From positions 16,782 through 80,781 of the forward strand of contig BHEP01000005.1 of NCBI GenBank assembly GCA_003851245.1: DNA of 64,000 nucleotides. The letters run 5' to 3'. Shown one piece after another: positions 62,973-64,000 of the stretch. This stretch comes from Bacteroidales bacterium. Lineage in GTDB: Bacteria > Bacteroidota > Bacteroidia > Bacteroidales > Azobacteroidaceae. How positions within the stretch are numbered: position 1 is the stretch's first letter; each line of letters opens with the position of its first letter. Below the pieces are notes generated by a model. That model ran no database searches, was not told where the DNA came from, and saw only the letters and a list, made by a program, of their open reading frames with translations. A program made the position numbers and the translations under genes.

Positions 62973-63794
62973 TTATATTTTAGATTTATTTAGGCTTTGT
63001 TCGGAAATAGGGAAGATAAATGGCTTGTTGGAAATAGGATTGTTTTTTACCACCACTACTGCCTCGTATACCTTTTCTATGTTTTGATAAGTAAGTACAT
63101 CTGTGGGTGTTCCTTCGTGGATAATTTTGCCGTTTTTTATTAGTGTTAGGTGCTTGCAATATTCACTTGCTAGGTTGAGGTCGTGGATAATCATTATAAT
63201 GGTCAATTCCTGTTCTTGATTAAGCTTTTGCAAGAGATTCATGATCCTATATTGGTGAGCTATATCGAGATGTGAGGTAGGTTCGTCCAAGAGCAAGAGT
63301 CCCGTTTGTTGGCTTAGAGCACAGGCAATGCTAGCCATTTGTAGTTCGCCTCCACTGAGTTGGCTTATCGCTTTGTGTCGCAAATGGCTAATTCCAGTGA
63401 GATTCAAATAGTGAGAAACAATCTCTTTGTCTTCTGGAGTGTTGTAAAATTGGAAGGCTTTGTGGTAGGGTATGCGCCCCATCGAGACATATTCTTGAAC
63501 CGTGATTGGGGCAAGTTCTGCAAACTGTGATACTACGGCTATCAATCTTGCTTTTTCTTTGAGCGAAAGCAGGGCAAGGTTTTTGTCATCTATCCAAACC
63601 GAACCTTTGGATAGCTGCAAATCTCCAACGATTCCTTTAAATAGTGTGCTTTTGCCCGAGCCATTGGGTCCTATTATTCCTGCAAACACTCCTTTTGGAA
63701 ATGCTAGCTTGATGCCCTCTAGCTGGAAGTCGTCTTTGTATCCGCAGGATAAGTCCTTTATTGTGAGTCCTTTTATTATTTTTTGTTCTACCAT
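62973..63794 (-). CDS. ABC transporter ATPase of the FecE/BtuD type
   Basis: A 273-residue ATPase when begun at the ATG at 63794. Walker A is GPNGSGKSTLF, signature LSGGELQMASIACAL, Walker B LLLDEPTSHLD, and IIMIIHDLNLASEYCKHLTLIKNGKIIHEGTP holds the H-loop. The next upstream in-frame ATG (63950) would add a 52-residue tail of unrelated composition, which is unlikely. The type fits the substrate-binding protein and permease genes at 55222-57152, but it is 5.8 kb away and on the other strand, with tsaD and tamB between. A -7-like TATATTTG is found at 63920-63927 (minus). Confidence 0.9.
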   Translation of the reverse strand: MVEQKIIKGLTIKDLSCGYKDDFQLEGIKLAFPKGVFAGIIGPNGSGKSTLFKGIVGDLQLSKGSVWIDDKNLALLSLKEKARLIAVVSQFAELAPITVQEYVSMGRIPYHKAFQFYNTPEDKEIVSHYLNLTGISHLRHKAISQLSGGELQMASIACALSQQTGLLLLDEPTSHLDIAHQYRIMNLLQKLNQEQELTIIMIIHDLNLASEYCKHLTLIKNGKIIHEGTPTDVLTYQNIEKVYEAVVVVKNNPISNKPFIFPISEQSLNKSKI

Positions 63795-63919
63795 TATTTT
63801 TGTATGATACTCCCCATTGTCAAGACAGAAATCTACTCGACTTAAGATAGTTTTTGTTTCCTCATTCGTCTGGTGGTCTAGCCCCCTATTAATCGGACTT
63901 CTTTCTATTTGAGAATACA

Positions 63920-63927
63920 AATATACA
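63920..63927 (-). promoter_or_regulatory. Putative -7 element of the ABC ATPase gene
   Basis: CAAATATA on plus reads TATATTTG on minus, about 126 bp upstream of the ATPase start. The long leader 63795-63913 shows no cobalamin-riboswitch motif that I can recognise. The last 70 bases of the window hold no gene. Confidence 0.4.
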
Positions 63928-64000
63928 AAATATTTTTTCACCATTGTCATTGGGATATTTTTTCTTGTAATTTTGAATTTTTTAGACGGAGGACAAAATA

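Noticed and set aside
63795..63950. 52-codon N-terminal extension of the ABC ATPase
   Set aside because: The composition does not fit the family, which begins close to the ATG at 63794, and a -7 element at 63920 lies inside the extension.

Overview
This 64-kb window is a chromosomal segment of a Bacteroidetes bacterium, most likely of the order Bacteroidales. The evidence is an AT-rich genome; many start sites preceded by the Bacteroidetes -7 promoter element TAnnTTTG; a protein with a type IX secretion (T9SS) C-terminal sorting domain; the order purH-mreB-mreC-mreD-mrdA-rodA; a GT3-type glycogen synthase next to an alpha-glucan phosphorylase; and typical families such as DUF5686 and DUF3943 proteins, TPR/PD40 proteins and a TamB-like protein. 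Most of the region is ordinary core genome, read in alternating blocks on both strands.

Layout. 1-5035 (minus): flotillin-like FloA (cut by the window edge) and its NfeD partner, a TPR/PD40 envelope protein, and a three-gene surface-polysaccharide operon (two glycosyltransferases and a hexapeptide acetyltransferase). 5089-15187 (minus): B12-dependent ribonucleotide reductase with a clear terminator, then the elongasome operon rodA-mrdA-mreD-mreC-mreB and purH. 15473-21229 (plus): a CobW-type GTPase, a KamA-like radical SAM enzyme, MetA, a small membrane protein and a U32 peptidase-like protein. 21261-24523 (minus): an ABC exporter and a DUF3943 protein. 24662-30748 (plus): a signalling cluster described below, followed by serine acetyltransferase. 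31739-39668 (minus): a doubtful small ORF, a T9SS cargo protein, nadC, a secreted C1B cysteine peptidase, and two glycogen enzymes. 39885-41744: an acyltransferase, then a stretch of decayed genes (PadR-PspC-GIN remnants, an IS3-type transposase scrap, short tandem repeats, a long palindrome) ending at a tRNA-Lys. 41972-64000: ettA, a DUF5686 outer-membrane protein, aldA, an antiporter, a saccharopine/carboxynorspermidine dehydrogenase-like gene, a porin-like protein, bcp, recA, a TPR protein, two B12/iron-siderophore uptake genes, tsaD, tamB and the separately located ABC ATPase.

The most interesting region is 24.66-30.75 kb. It encodes, in order, a 97-residue protein with 27 acidic and no basic residues, a zinc-ribbon/FHA protein, a PP2C-type phosphatase, a membrane-anchored Ser/Thr kinase with a C-terminal WG-like repeat, a Sel1/beta-barrel fusion and a Kelch-type lipoprotein. 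The kinase and the FHA protein both carry a D-T-V-L motif in a disordered linker, which suggests a phospho-threonine docking switch. The cluster is led by a five- to six-copy 14-bp tandem repeat between a -7 element and the first start codon. Together this looks like a complete phospho-signalling module that may reach from cytoplasm to outer membrane, and I do not recognise it as a named system.

Other points: tamB seems to start at an ATC codon; MetA has the Glu111 that marks acetyl-CoA use; the only B12-type ATPase lies 5.8 kb from its permease on the opposite strand; and the antiporter promoter lies partly inside an inverted repeat.
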